This document shows positions 1 to 9,327 of a stretch of 64,000 bases of DNA, one piece after another (position 1 is the stretch's first letter; the number at the start of each line of letters is the position of its first letter). A program made the position numbers and the translations under genes. Origin of the DNA: Pseudomonadales bacterium (GTDB lineage Bacteria > Pseudomonadota > Gammaproteobacteria > Pseudomonadales > Halieaceae); NCBI GenBank assembly GCA_024234855.1, contig JACKNN010000006.1, positions 186,001-250,000 of the forward strand, given 5' to 3'. The notes beneath the pieces were generated by a model. It did no database searches. It saw only the letters and a list, made by a program, of their open reading frames with translations, and was not told where the DNA came from.

Positions 1-672
1 AAGGAGCAACACCGCGAGGTCTACCGGCGGACGGTGGACTTCGGCGCCAAACCCAATTGCAGGCCGCTGTATTTTGACAAGGGCGGCATTGTCTATATGA
101 ATGACCACTACGGATTTTCGGTAGAGATAACCTGTATCCCGGCGGGTTCCCGGGATGTGAAGTACGGCTTCGAACCACTGCCGCGGGAGCAGCGGCCCCG
201 GCTCGACAAAGTGCATGTTAGCGGCAAAGCCGATATAGCGGCTCCGGTGGATACTGTCTGGCAGATTCTCAATGACCACGACTCGATGGCGAAATGGAGC
301 GGGTTTGACACGGTGCATCGCACTTGCGAGGGTGCGCCCGACCCCAATGGTTACGGCGCGCAGCGGTTCATGCAGGGCAAGCCCGGCCGTGTGGTGGAGC
401 AAATCATCGGTGTCGAGCCACAGCGGGCCATCTACTACCGGGTGATCGAGGGCGGGCCAATACGGTTTCACAACGGCGAGATACTGCTGCGCCCAACGGA
501 CAAGGGATGTGAGGTGCGGTGGTCGATACGCTGTCGCAACAAGTATCCCTTTACCGGCGGCCTGGTGCGGCGGGTGATGCAGAAAATGCTGGACGGCACA
601 CTGCAGCGCGGACTTCGGCCCTTTGCCGAAAGTCCGACAGACCCACAGGCGGACAGGCCAGCGATTCGATAA
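1..672 (+). CDS. VOC/SRPBCC two-domain protein, 5' end outside window
   Basis: The frame is open from base 1, so the gene starts upstream; the first GTG (34) is not a convincing start. About the first 50 visible residues look like the last half of a glyoxalase/VOC module (a GIVYMNDHYGFSVEIT strand in the position of the usual D-x-x-G-x-x-x-E element). From about residue 65 a SRPBCC (polyketide cyclase/START-like) fold follows, with the typical opening ADIAAPVDTVWQILNDHDSM and W-S-G-F-D. This family binds hydrophobic ligands. The pairing of the two folds is seen directly; the substrate is unknown. It lies 43 bases before an SDR on the same strand and probably shares its transcript. Confidence 0.7.
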   Translation, partial: KEQHREVYRRTVDFGAKPNCRPLYFDKGGIVYMNDHYGFSVEITCIPAGSRDVKYGFEPLPREQRPRLDKVHVSGKADIAAPVDTVWQILNDHDSMAKWSGFDTVHRTCEGAPDPNGYGAQRFMQGKPGRVVEQIIGVEPQRAIYYRVIEGGPIRFHNGEILLRPTDKGCEVRWSIRCRNKYPFTGGLVRRVMQKMLDGTLQRGLRPFAESPTDPQADRPAIR

Positions 673-715
673 TTGAATACAAACACTTCACAGCTACAGC
701 ATCAGAGATACAGTT

Positions 716-1549
716 ATGGCCATCACTACATTTGCCGACAAGACCGTGGTCGTCACCGGCGCCGCGTCCGGGATAGGGCGGGCGACCGCCATGGCCTTCG
801 CCCGGGAGGGCGCCCACATCGTCGCAGCAGATCTCCACACCGATGCCCTGGAACCGGTGCGACAGGAGGTTGAAGCACTCGGCGTGCGGTGCATGTCGTA
901 TGCGGTGGATGTCGCTGACGAAGCGGCCATGAAGACCTTCGCCGCTGCGGTGCAATCGAGATTCGGCGCGCCCCACGTGCTGATCAATAACGCCGGCATC
1001 GGCTACCTTGGCCTGTTCCTACGGAGCGACCTCGAGCACTGGCAGCGCATTCTCGATGTCAATGTCATGGGCGTGGTGCATGGCTGCTATTTTTTCCTGC
1101 CGATGATGATCGCGGCCGGCGGGCCTCGTCATTTGCTCAATGTCTCCTCGTCGGCCGGCAACTTCCCCTCACCGTCAATGGGCGCGTACGCTGCGTCCAA
1201 GGGCGCGGTGAGTATCTGGACCGAGGGCTTGAAGATGGAGCTGGCGGACAGCAATGTCCATGTCACCACGGTGTGCCCTGGCGTTATCAACACACCTATT
1301 GTGCGCAATTGGGCTGGGGTTGCCCCCAGTGTATCCGACGAGACCCTGGCAAAAATGCGCGACTACTACCAGCGCGAAGGCTGTGCTCCCGAGGTGGTCG
1401 CCAGGGCGATGGTAAAGGCCGTCCGCAAAAATGGTGACATTGTCCTCAGTGGCCCCAAGGTGGGGCTGGCTTACCATGTGCGGCGTGTATCGGTGAAGCT
1501 GATACGCGCCATCATGATCGATTTCTCACGCAAGGCCGGCTACCTTTGA
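716..1549 (+). CDS. Short-chain dehydrogenase/reductase (SDR)
   Basis: A 277-residue classical SDR. It has the nucleotide-binding motif TGAASGIG near residue 15, NNAG near residue 92, the catalytic Ser in NVSSSAG and the Tyr-x-x-x-Lys pair in YAASKG, followed by CPGVINTP. An Asp ending the second strand (AADLHTD) would favour NAD(H), which is an inference. The C-terminal 30 residues are basic and hydrophobic, as in SDRs that act on lipids or steroids at membranes. Neighbours on the same strand are a SRPBCC protein and a zinc alcohol dehydrogenase, so it probably oxidises a secondary alcohol in a catabolic route. The substrate cannot be read from sequence. Confidence 0.9.
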   Translation: MAITTFADKTVVVTGAASGIGRATAMAFAREGAHIVAADLHTDALEPVRQEVEALGVRCMSYAVDVADEAAMKTFAAAVQSRFGAPHVLINNAGIGYLGLFLRSDLEHWQRILDVNVMGVVHGCYFFLPMMIAAGGPRHLLNVSSSAGNFPSPSMGAYAASKGAVSIWTEGLKMELADSNVHVTTVCPGVINTPIVRNWAGVAPSVSDETLAKMRDYYQREGCAPEVVARAMVKAVRKNGDIVLSGPKVGLAYHVRRVSVKLIRAIMIDFSRKAGYL

Positions 1550-1608
1550 GCCCGCACCGCACCCGCAACACATCATAATCACACGCATTTATAGGAAAGT
1601 AGAAAATC

Positions 1609-2820
1609 ATGAAAGCTGTTGTCTGCCAGAATGCGGAGTTCACGCTCACTGAACTGCCTGAACCTGTTCCCGGTCGCGGCCAGGTGCTGCTGGAAGTATT
1701 GCGCTGCGGTATCTGTGGCTCCGACCTGCACTTGCGCCACCACTGTGATCATATGAAGGCCATGGCCAGTCGCGTTGGCGCCGGCGACCAGTTTCCCAGC
1801 AGCAGTGACCCGGTGGTGTTCGGCCACGAGTTTTGTTGCGAGGTACTCGACTATGGCCCCGGCTGTAATCGTAAGCTCAAGCCCGGCACCCGGATAGTCG
1901 CGCAGGCTCTGCTGCGCAGCGGCAGTCAGATTGACAACCCGGGCCTGTCCAAGCGGGTAACCGGCGCCTACGCGGAAAGGATGTTGGTGCAAGAACCCAT
2001 GCTGGTGCCCGTGCCCAATGGCTTGTCGCCGGACATGGCGGCCCTGACCGAGCCGATGGCAGTTGGCTGGCACGCGGTGTGTCGCAGCGATATCGCCAGG
2101 AAAGATATCGCGATTGTGATCGGTTGCGGTCCGGTAGGCCTGGCCGTCATCTGCGCGTTGAAGGCGCGAGGGGTGCGCACGGTCGTGGCGAGCGATTTTT
2201 CCAGCGGTCGCCGCCAGCTGGCCACAGCATGCGGCGCTGACGTGGTTATCGATCCGGCGACTACCTCTCCCTACGCAAACTGGGCAGAGTTCGGTTTCTT
2301 TATGGATCAGCCCAGCCTGCAAAGCTTTGCCCTGGACACCCGCGAAAAACTCGACAAACTGCCGCTGCCCTGGTGGCATGTCTGGCGCGTGACCGAAGCG
2401 ATAGGTGGGGGGCCGGCGCGGCCGGTGATCTTCGAGTGCGTGGGTGTGCCCGGCGTGGTGCAACAGATTATTGATGGCGCTCCGCTGATGTCCCGCGTTG
2501 TGGTAGTCGGCGTTTGTATGCAGGTGGATCGCTATGAACCGGCGCTGGCTGTCATGAAAGAGATTGACCTGCGCTTCGTGGTCAACCACACGCCGCTGGA
2601 GTTTCGCGATACGGTGCATATGATCGCCGATGGCAAGCTCAACTGTGCCCCGTTGCTCACCGGAGAAGTGGGCCTTGCCGGGGTGGATAATGCCTTCACA
2701 GCATTGAAAGATCCGGAAACCCACGCCAAGATACTGGTAAATCCCAAAAGCGTCTCGATCAAGCCAGTCGTCGTGGGTCACAAATCTAGTTCACAATTCG
2801 CAAGGGATATCGCGCCATGA
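1609..2820 (+). CDS. Zinc-dependent alcohol dehydrogenase (MDR family)
   Basis: A 403-residue medium-chain dehydrogenase. The catalytic zinc site is visible as CGICGSDLH near residue 35 and FGHEF near residue 70. The Rossmann motif is GCGPVG near residue 170, and the strand ends in VVASD, suggesting NAD(H). The four-Cys structural-zinc loop of classical ADHs is absent after GTRIVAQAL. An insertion of about 50 residues (roughly 225-275, with W-W-H-V-W-R) makes it longer than the usual 340-380. A ribosome site (AGGAAAG) precedes the ATG. Its stop overlaps the next start as ATGA, so the two genes are translationally coupled. Confidence 0.9.
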   Translation: MKAVVCQNAEFTLTELPEPVPGRGQVLLEVLRCGICGSDLHLRHHCDHMKAMASRVGAGDQFPSSSDPVVFGHEFCCEVLDYGPGCNRKLKPGTRIVAQALLRSGSQIDNPGLSKRVTGAYAERMLVQEPMLVPVPNGLSPDMAALTEPMAVGWHAVCRSDIARKDIAIVIGCGPVGLAVICALKARGVRTVVASDFSSGRRQLATACGADVVIDPATTSPYANWAEFGFFMDQPSLQSFALDTREKLDKLPLPWWHVWRVTEAIGGGPARPVIFECVGVPGVVQQIIDGAPLMSRVVVVGVCMQVDRYEPALAVMKEIDLRFVVNHTPLEFRDTVHMIADGKLNCAPLLTGEVGLAGVDNAFTALKDPETHAKILVNPKSVSIKPVVVGHKSSSQFARDIAP

Positions 2821-3527
2821 AAACGCACTTCCACTTTTTGATATCGTTGTTAGCCGTTCTCTGTCTTGGGGTTCAGGCGTCAAGCAAGGTCACCGATCAA
2901 GAGGAGATCGTGACTGAAAAAGTACCCCGGCCGGGCTACATATGGGTATACGATTTTGCCGCCACCGCTGCCGACCTGCCACCCGACTCGGACCTTGCCA
3001 GCTATGTGAGCGCCGATGCGCCGGCGCAGACTCAGGACCAGATTGATGACGGCCGCAAGGTGGGCGCTGAACTGGCCAGGGAGTTGGCAGCGCAGATCGA
3101 TGCCATGGGCGTGCCTGCAAAAGAGGCCAGTGTGGATACCCAACCGGCGATCAATGATATTGTGATCCGCGGCTACCTGGTGTCAGTGACTGAAGGGGAC
3201 GCCAAGAAGCGGGTAGCCGTCGGCTTCAGCTCAGGAGAGTCAGAACTGAAGATTGTGGCCGAGGGTTTCCAGGTGACTGATCAGGGCCTGCGCAAACTGG
3301 GCGGTGGTGCATCCGAATCCACCAGCAGCAAGAAGCCCGGTGCCGCGCTGGGCCTGGTTGGCGTGATCGCAATGCACAATCCCATCGGACTCATTGTCAG
3401 TACCGGGATCAAGCAGCACGACGAGAAGACCGGCAGTAGCACAATGTCCGGCCGGATCAAGGAGATCGCCAGCGAAATTTCGGGGATACTCAAGCAGCGC
3501 TTTCAGCAGCAGGGTTGGATCGAATAG
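2817..3527 (+). CDS. DUF4410-like exported protein
   Basis: A 236-residue protein with an N-terminal Sec-type signal (hydrophobic about 6-22, cleavage near VQASS; no proper lipobox). The mature part resembles DUF4410 proteins: a GYIWVYDFAAT strand, a GRKVGAELARELAAQIDAMG helix, an IRGYLVSV strand and a Gly-rich GFSSGESELKIVAEGF segment. The function of the family is unknown; it is presumed periplasmic or envelope-bound. It starts inside the stop codon of the zinc dehydrogenase, which is odd for an envelope protein among cytoplasmic catabolic enzymes. Confidence 0.65.
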   Translation: MKTHFHFLISLLAVLCLGVQASSKVTDQEEIVTEKVPRPGYIWVYDFAATAADLPPDSDLASYVSADAPAQTQDQIDDGRKVGAELARELAAQIDAMGVPAKEASVDTQPAINDIVIRGYLVSVTEGDAKKRVAVGFSSGESELKIVAEGFQVTDQGLRKLGGGASESTSSKKPGAALGLVGVIAMHNPIGLIVSTGIKQHDEKTGSSTMSGRIKEIASEISGILKQRFQQQGWIE

Positions 3528-3585
3528 TTCCCAGGGATATCGTTGAATACCAGCCGCTCCGCATCACTGATCAGAAGGATATCTT

Positions 3586-4377
3586 ATGAATGCCAGTTCC
3601 CCATTGAGAGTTGATTGCGAAGATGGTGTCATGGTGTTGTGTAATACCGACGCCCCCTGGAACCGCATGAATTTCGCGTATATGGATGGGCTGGAGCGGG
3701 CGGTCGCGGACGCCGCCGCGGATCCACAGGTGCGGGCTCTGATATTTACTGCCGACGGCCAGGATAACTTTTCCGTCGGCATGGACCTCAAGCAACTGGT
3801 GAATGAGGCGGAATCCCGTGGCGGATTTGACGCTGTGCTCGACCAGCGCCGGCGGGTGCTGGGAATGATCGAGAATATGCCCAAGCCGTCGATCGCGACG
3901 CTGTTTGGCTACTGCCTCGGGGGCGGGCTTGAGCTGCCCCTGGCCTGTCATTTTCGTCTGGCTGCCGACACCGGTGCCAGGATCGGCCTGCCTGAACTTG
4001 AGCTGGGCACGGTGCCTGCCTGGGGTGGAACAGCGCGGTTGAGCCGATGCATCGGCCGGGACCGGGCCCTCGATATGATCCTGCGGGTACGCAAGATCGA
4101 TGGTCAGGAGGCATTGAACATTGGCCTGGTCCATTCAGTATACCCGGTGGCAGAACTTAAGAACGCCGCTATGGCCCTGGCGCGGGAGCTGGCATCCCGC
4201 CCCCCCATTGCGGTGGCGGGAGTGCTGGACTGTGTCGTTGGCTCGGCGCACAAACCGTTGCAACAGGCGTTGGATGACGAGCGGGCCGCGGTGCGCCGCT
4301 GCGCCGCCAGCAGCGATCAGGCTGAGGGGCTGCAGGCGTTTATCGAGAAGCGCGTGGCGGTGTTTACCGGGACCTGA
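3586..4377 (+). CDS. Enoyl-CoA hydratase/isomerase family protein
   Basis: A 263-residue crotonase-fold protein of normal length. The oxyanion-hole elements are present: FSVGMDLKQL near residue 63 and GYCLGGGLELPLACHFRLA near residue 105. The PELELGTVPAWGGTARL stretch follows, with one Glu where hydratases carry a catalytic acid. It would hydrate or isomerise an unsaturated acyl-CoA in beta-oxidation or ring degradation. A good ribosome site (AAGGA) precedes the ATG. It closes the first + strand run and faces a - strand block, so this run probably ends here. The specific substrate is not deducible. Confidence 0.88.
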   Translation: MNASSPLRVDCEDGVMVLCNTDAPWNRMNFAYMDGLERAVADAAADPQVRALIFTADGQDNFSVGMDLKQLVNEAESRGGFDAVLDQRRRVLGMIENMPKPSIATLFGYCLGGGLELPLACHFRLAADTGARIGLPELELGTVPAWGGTARLSRCIGRDRALDMILRVRKIDGQEALNIGLVHSVYPVAELKNAAMALARELASRPPIAVAGVLDCVVGSAHKPLQQALDDERAAVRRCAASSDQAEGLQAFIEKRVAVFTGT

Positions 4378-4493
4378 GGGCCATAACACGCCGTTGAGGC
4401 AAGTTTCCCCACCGCATCCCGGCGCGTTGATAAGTGCAGGCGTGAGATGTATTAGCAACCAACCAGGGTCGGCGAACGCGACGGGTAGACATT

Positions 4494-5495
4494 TTACCAG
4501 TGGTATCCCAGTGCCAGTACCCACGACAGGTCGTAGTCACCATTATCGCCGACCTCTATCCCCGATCGATCATAGTCCAGACGCATTTCGGCGATAAGCC
4601 CCTTGTAAAGCGGCACGGTGATGCCGCTCTTGGACTGGAACAGATAGCCATCTGAAATCGAAAAAACCCAGCCGAAGTCACCCGAATGGGACAGCTCGAT
4701 ACCGCGCCAGGGAGTGTGCCAGACCGCCGTCCAACGGACATTGCCCCCCGGCTCAGTCTGCCAGCCCTCGTTTTGGTAGTAGAAGTACATCAGCGCCGGC
4801 CCGCCCTGGATGCTCAGTGTAAGATTGTCGCCGGGTGTGAGCTCCCGGCCGAGGCCGCCACCGCCCGCATACACCTGCTCCAGCGCCTCGAATTCATCGC
4901 GGTAGTAGCGCGCCCGTCCGTACCAGTACCAGCCGTTGTCCCGTAGCAGGTCGTACTGGTAGTTGGCATCCGCGTTGTCGTCAGTGGTGGTGCTGTTGGT
5001 TTGTTCGTAGTCGGTGCTGATGTCGACATTGTGGCGATAGCCCGGTCGCAGCCAGCGGGCGTTCAGGTCGGCGGTGAGCTCCTCCGAAGGATTGGCACCC
5101 CGGTCGATATCAAGGGCAATTGCCAGCTTGCCCGTGGATCCGGTGTTGGGCGGCAGGCTGCGCAATTGTGCAAAGGCCACCGACTGCGTTGACGCAGCGC
5201 CGCAATCCATGGACCACTTGCTGTTGTTGACCTCCACCAGGCAATCGGCTTGCGGCGGTTGGTGCAGCGCCACCCGCACCGAGGCCCTGTGGCTGGTTTG
5301 CAGGTCGAGCACATCGCTCTTGGCTACCGTGATATCGCCGATCCTGTCGGCTTTCCACACCAGGTTTTTTGGCCCGATGCTGACCAGTTCCCCCGGTAGA
5401 ATGGCACCGTTGTCGAGGCGCAATTCTCCGGCGCTGGCAAAACAGGTCGTGGCCATTAGTGAGAGGGCTATTAGTCGGCAAACAAGCTCTGGCAT
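4494..5495 (-). CDS. DUF481-like outer-membrane protein
   Basis: A 333-residue exported protein. The N-terminus is a signal peptide (to about ASAGEL). An N-terminal segment of about 70 residues resembles a small beta domain (LRLDNGAILPGELVSIGPK). From about residue 115 there are alternating amphipathic strands rich in Trp and Tyr, typical of a DUF481 beta-barrel, ending with an aromatic residue (LALGYHW) as in outer-membrane proteins. Function is unknown; related E. coli proteins (YdiY) are uncharacterised. The ribosome site is weak and a palindrome sits just upstream of the start. It is convergent with the enoyl-CoA hydratase gene. Confidence 0.75.
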   Translation of the reverse strand: MPELVCRLIALSLMATTCFASAGELRLDNGAILPGELVSIGPKNLVWKADRIGDITVAKSDVLDLQTSHRASVRVALHQPPQADCLVEVNNSKWSMDCGAASTQSVAFAQLRSLPPNTGSTGKLAIALDIDRGANPSEELTADLNARWLRPGYRHNVDISTDYEQTNSTTTDDNADANYQYDLLRDNGWYWYGRARYYRDEFEALEQVYAGGGGLGRELTPGDNLTLSIQGGPALMYFYYQNEGWQTEPGGNVRWTAVWHTPWRGIELSHSGDFGWVFSISDGYLFQSKSGITVPLYKGLIAEMRLDYDRSGIEVGDNGDYDLSWVLALGYHW

Positions 5496-5818
5496 TGTGG
5501 GTTACCCATGGGTAAGGCTACCGGGGAGTGTCGCTGGCCTGGCGGACCGCGGGCAATATCGGGAGCCGGATCATTTGTCAGAAAGTCGCGCCAGAATACC
5601 CGCCTATCGCTTGCAGTGACAGCAGAAGCATCGGCGGCCGGCAAGTCGGCGTCGCAGGACCACTTCGCGCCTCCTGGCGCCACGAGTAAGGCCGCCGCTG
5701 CGAGCGGCCCGGAAAGGTATACGCGGGCCGGGGGCCTGGTGCGTATTAAAACAGGCGCGGTTTGCGCTGACAGGCCCGGTGCCAGGTATTGTTTAACTGG
5801 TCTGGGAGTGTCTGGTTG
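5496..5818. other. Intergenic region between DUF481 and DUF3604 genes
   Basis: About 320 bases with no convincing coding frame, containing the upstream region of the DUF481 gene. The only structure noticed is the palindrome listed separately at 5502-5515. No clear promoter hexamers or terminator were found. Confidence 0.4.
5502..5515. promoter_or_regulatory. Perfect 14-bp palindrome TTACCCATGGGTAA
   Basis: A perfect inverted repeat seven bases upstream of the DUF481 start codon. It could be an operator or an mRNA element that covers the ribosome site; a chance match cannot be excluded. Confidence 0.3.
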
Positions 5819-8047
5819 TCAGCCGGATGGCCTGTCATCTGCTTGCTCGACTCGCTGCAACTCGTAGTTCGCGTAGCCGAACTCATTGCTGCGGGCGGCA
5901 TAGTATTTGTCACCCAGGCGATAGACGGTCAGCTCGATTGGCGTACCGGCGATCTCGACCTCGTACCTGCCGTCCTTCAATTGATACTGCATCTGGCGGC
6001 CGTGGAATACGCTGACCATGCCGTCGGCGGCCGGCATTTGGCCATTGACCGCGGTGATCAGGCGCCGGCCATCGGGCCCGTTGAGGATCTCATATTCTTC
6101 TCCGCTGACCGCATTGCGCACATGTATGGTTCTGCCCACGATCAGCTTCTTCAGCGCTTCAGTATCGAGCACAAGGGCACCCTTTCGCTGCAACTCGGCC
6201 ACGGTGATTCCGGCGGGGGCTGCGCGGCGCGCCTCGTCATCCGGCGTGTACCAGATCGGTGAGGTCCAGGCCCGCTCCTGAATGAGTGGCTGGAAGCCAG
6301 CGCCACTGGGGGGCACTTCACCCAGTTGCAGGGCCTGGATCGTACTCCAGCGGGGGGTGGGGATTTCCAGCACCCGCGCATAGTAGAATGCATCGAGGGC
6401 GGGGTCGAAGTCGGGGTCACTCCACACTGCGCTGAGCTCAGGCGCGCCTATGGTATTGGTGTAGCTCGCGTCCATCAGGTTCACGGTGTTGCCCACTGGC
6501 GGGACCTTGCCGCTGACCGGATCGGGCTGGCGATCGCCGGACCAGGCCACGTCGTAGATCCGTTCAAAACTCTGGCCATTGCTGGACCAGCCTTTAACGA
6601 TCTGAATCCGGTCGAGGTTGGCGCTGGTGGGATCCATTACCGCCCACAGGGCAAAGCTGGGAGCTTTCGCCGTCGGTGCCGGCAGGTCGCCCCCCATGGT
6701 TGCGCCCGTGGCGTAGGCTGTCCTGACCCAGTCGGCGCGCGTCAGCATGTCGGCAGTGAAATCCCAGCCGCCAAACAGCCGCACCTTGATACGCACACCG
6801 CTGGTTGAATAGGCTTCCTTGCGTTTCAGTGCTGAAAAAATCGCCTCACGATTATTATCCTCGGCCCAGACTGCGGTTAATCCCGCCGGGGTGGGCCACA
6901 GGTTATTGAGCCCCAGCGCCCCGCCGTGCAGGCGCTTTTGGGGTGTGTCGTCCGCAGTGCCGTGGACACCGCGATAGTTGTTCTGGCGGTAAGGCACCGA
7001 GTTGACATGCGCGTCTGAGCCGCCGACGAGGCCGAACTTGTAGGGGTTTGCACCCAGAACAGTCTGCATTGCAAGACCATCCCGGTAAGCCGGTCGTATA
7101 TAGCTGCCATAGTTGTGCGGCGTCCCGGTTCCCCCAAGTAGCTGCCACACGAACACCTCGTAATTGGCGAATTCATCGTTGGGTGACAGCGCCGGGGTGG
7201 TCTCCGACTGGCCCTTGACCTGTTTCATCTCCGACAAAGGTTCGTTGCGCATCCGGGTTTCGGCCCAGGCTTTATCCAGGGGCAGCCCACCCTCGTCTTG
7301 CACGGTCGGAAACATCAGGCCGTTACTGAGATTGCCATTGTGTGAGATAGCGAGCAATTCATTGCCCATGGCACGCTGCCCGTCCATCCACTGCCACAGA
7401 TCCCTGGGGTCAGTGGATTCGATGGAAGTGAAGGGCAATTCCGGCACCTTCCTGGTATCCAGGAAAAAGATATTGCGGTGCATATTCGAGGTGTTGGGTG
7501 TAGACGTCCATTCGTAGGCGGCGAAGGTCGTGAACTCCCCGGGCCGGTAAAAATCGTCGGCGATCTCCACCAGCCGCTGCCAGTAAGTACCGAGGATTTC
7601 GGGGCTCATCAGCGCCTCGATGGGGTGGCCCTTGATGATCGTCACCTGCAGCAGCTTGAACGTGAGCAGGGCGTCTTTTTCTTTGCCGAATTTGATGGCA
7701 TGGCCCAGCAGTGTCTTACTCAGGGGCGAATTGGGGTCCAGTGCGGACTGGGCGGCACCCAGGTACTCGACGTGCTCGGTGTCCGCGGCCCAGTCGAGAG
7801 GCTCGGTGATTTTCACCGGAAATCCGCCCGGGTGCTGCACGGTCTCCCCGGTGGCGTATTTGTAGAATGTGTCCGGCCCGCCCAAGGTGACCCCGAAGCC
7901 GACGAAGGCATCCAGTGACCAGGCGGTGTGGACATGGGTCTCGCCAAAGTAGACGTTGCGCTCCGGATTGGGCGCGGCTGAGGCTGTCGCTGCACTCAGG
8001 GCAAGCGCCAGGGCGAGGGTGGCACAGAGGGGGGCATTAGGGATCAT
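5819..8047 (-). CDS. DUF3604 protein, PHP-like metal hydrolase candidate
   Basis: A 742-residue exported protein with a signal peptide ending near ATASAAP and a strong ribosome site (GGAGG). It matches the DUF3604 family in length and motifs. Potential metal ligands are spread as in PHP-type hydrolases: FGETHVHTAWS (His38, His40), DTEHVEY (Asp89, His92), YEWTS (about 175), SHNGN (about 232) and GGSDAH (about 340). The remaining half carries further beta-rich segments. A periplasmic metal-dependent hydrolase is a reasonable inference, but no substrate is known for this family. The following - strand neighbours (FadL-like porin, haem propeller protein, TonB receptor) suggest it acts on something imported through the outer membrane. 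Confidence 0.85.
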   Translation of the reverse strand: MIPNAPLCATLALALALSAATASAAPNPERNVYFGETHVHTAWSLDAFVGFGVTLGGPDTFYKYATGETVQHPGGFPVKITEPLDWAADTEHVEYLGAAQSALDPNSPLSKTLLGHAIKFGKEKDALLTFKLLQVTIIKGHPIEALMSPEILGTYWQRLVEIADDFYRPGEFTTFAAYEWTSTPNTSNMHRNIFFLDTRKVPELPFTSIESTDPRDLWQWMDGQRAMGNELLAISHNGNLSNGLMFPTVQDEGGLPLDKAWAETRMRNEPLSEMKQVKGQSETTPALSPNDEFANYEVFVWQLLGGTGTPHNYGSYIRPAYRDGLAMQTVLGANPYKFGLVGGSDAHVNSVPYRQNNYRGVHGTADDTPQKRLHGGALGLNNLWPTPAGLTAVWAEDNNREAIFSALKRKEAYSTSGVRIKVRLFGGWDFTADMLTRADWVRTAYATGATMGGDLPAPTAKAPSFALWAVMDPTSANLDRIQIVKGWSSNGQSFERIYDVAWSGDRQPDPVSGKVPPVGNTVNLMDASYTNTIGAPELSAVWSDPDFDPALDAFYYARVLEIPTPRWSTIQALQLGEVPPSGAGFQPLIQERAWTSPIWYTPDDEARRAAPAGITVAELQRKGALVLDTEALKKLIVGRTIHVRNAVSGEEYEILNGPDGRRLITAVNGQMPAADGMVSVFHGRQMQYQLKDGRYEVEIAGTPIELTVYRLGDKYYAARSNEFGYANYELQRVEQADDRPSG

Positions 8048-8094
8048 GAAATCCTCCGGATGAGTTCACTGCTGATGTCGGTCGCAGGCATCTG

Positions 8095-9306
8095 TCAAAA
8101 GGTCCAGTTGGCGTTCATCATCAGCTGCAGCACACCATTTTCCTGGTAGTCCCCGCCAAAAAACCGGGTGGCGACCCTGGCTTTTCCCAGGTCGGCGTAA
8201 TTGATATAACCGCCAACGGTCAGGTTTTTGATCATCTGGTATTGCGCGCCGAGGGCGTAGCGCAGCTGCCGGTCCAGCGGCAGTTCCGGGACCCGGTATT
8301 TCTTGTCCACGGGGTTGGTGTCGTAGGCAACGCCGCCGGTAAAGGACCAATTTGCGCTGGGCCGGTACTGGGCGCCCCAGGCATAGTGATAGGTGTCGTG
8401 CCAATCAGTGGGCAGCCCTGCATTTCCCGCTTCGCTGGATATCAGCAGGTTGTCCAGTTCGCTCCAGTTGTCCCAGCCCAGTGTCATATCGACACTCCAA
8501 TGCTCATCGAGATCGTGGTGCATGGCGAATCGCGCGTACTGGGCCAGGGTGAGTTCCGTGTTGCTGCTGACCTGCAGATCCGGGGGCTGCACTTCGATAT
8601 TGCCACTGTAGCTGGGTTCCAGGGTGCTCTGGTACATAAGCCCGAAGCGGGTCCTGTCGCTCAGCTCGTACATTGCCCCCAGGGTATAGGCCACGCCGGT
8701 ATCATCACCGTCCAGCTTGGCCCGGCCATCGGGTTGAGCTGGCAGCGGTGTTAACACCTTCAGTTTCTGGGTGAGCTCGGAGTACCAGAACTGCAGGGAT
8801 AGCCCGACCGAAAGCCGGTCTGTAAGCCTGTAGCCCAGGGTTGGCGCCAGCGTTGCCAGCAGCATATCGACCCTGGTGGCCTGGTAGCGACCAGTCCAGT
8901 CGGCATTGTAGTCCAGCCCCGCACCGGTCAGGGCACCGAGATACAGACCCGCACTCCATCTGTCGGAGTTCAGGTCGTGGACACAGGCGAAGCTGCCGCC
9001 GGGCGCATTTACGCCGGCGCTGCCCCCGTTGTCAACGCCCAAAACCGGATTGGTGTACTCAACGTCGAACTTGGTGCGGGGCAGAAACGCGCCGACCGAG
9101 GTAAATAGCTGGTTCCCTTTGAGTCGGGTGCCGCTGGCGGGGTTGTGAAAGAGGGTGGCGGCGTCGTCGACACCCGCCGCGGCTCCCGCGCTGGCGCGAC
9201 CGCCGGAAAAATCGCCGAACTCGTTCGCCCAGAGGCCACCGGCGCTGGCCGGCGCTGCGGCACACGCGGTAGCGATAATAACACCGCTCAGTTTCAATTT
9301 ATCCAT
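8095..9306 (-). CDS. FadL/OmpP1-type outer-membrane transporter
   Basis: About 403 residues. The signal peptide ends near AAPASA, followed by the family's N-terminal pattern (GGLWANEFGDFSGGRASAG, then DDAATLFHNPASG). Amphipathic beta strands continue to a terminal Phe (MMNANWTF), the outer-membrane insertion signal. FadL-type channels carry hydrophobic molecules (long-chain fatty acids, aromatics) into the periplasm. I chose the ATG at 9306 because a GGGGTGA ribosome site lies just before it; a GTG six bases upstream is the alternative. It lies between the DUF3604 gene and the propeller gene on the same strand and is probably part of that transcript. Confidence 0.87.
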   Translation of the reverse strand: MDKLKLSGVIIATACAAAPASAGGLWANEFGDFSGGRASAGAAAGVDDAATLFHNPASGTRLKGNQLFTSVGAFLPRTKFDVEYTNPVLGVDNGGSAGVNAPGGSFACVHDLNSDRWSAGLYLGALTGAGLDYNADWTGRYQATRVDMLLATLAPTLGYRLTDRLSVGLSLQFWYSELTQKLKVLTPLPAQPDGRAKLDGDDTGVAYTLGAMYELSDRTRFGLMYQSTLEPSYSGNIEVQPPDLQVSSNTELTLAQYARFAMHHDLDEHWSVDMTLGWDNWSELDNLLISSEAGNAGLPTDWHDTYHYAWGAQYRPSANWSFTGGVAYDTNPVDKKYRVPELPLDRQLRYALGAQYQMIKNLTVGGYINYADLGKARVATRFFGGDYQENGVLQLMMNANWTF

Positions 9307-9327
9307 ACTCACCCCACACGCTGTTTG

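Noticed and set aside
1579..2781. A 400-codon - strand frame opposite the zinc dehydrogenase
   Set aside because: The + strand carries zinc-site and Rossmann motifs; the opposite product is low in information and has no ribosome site.
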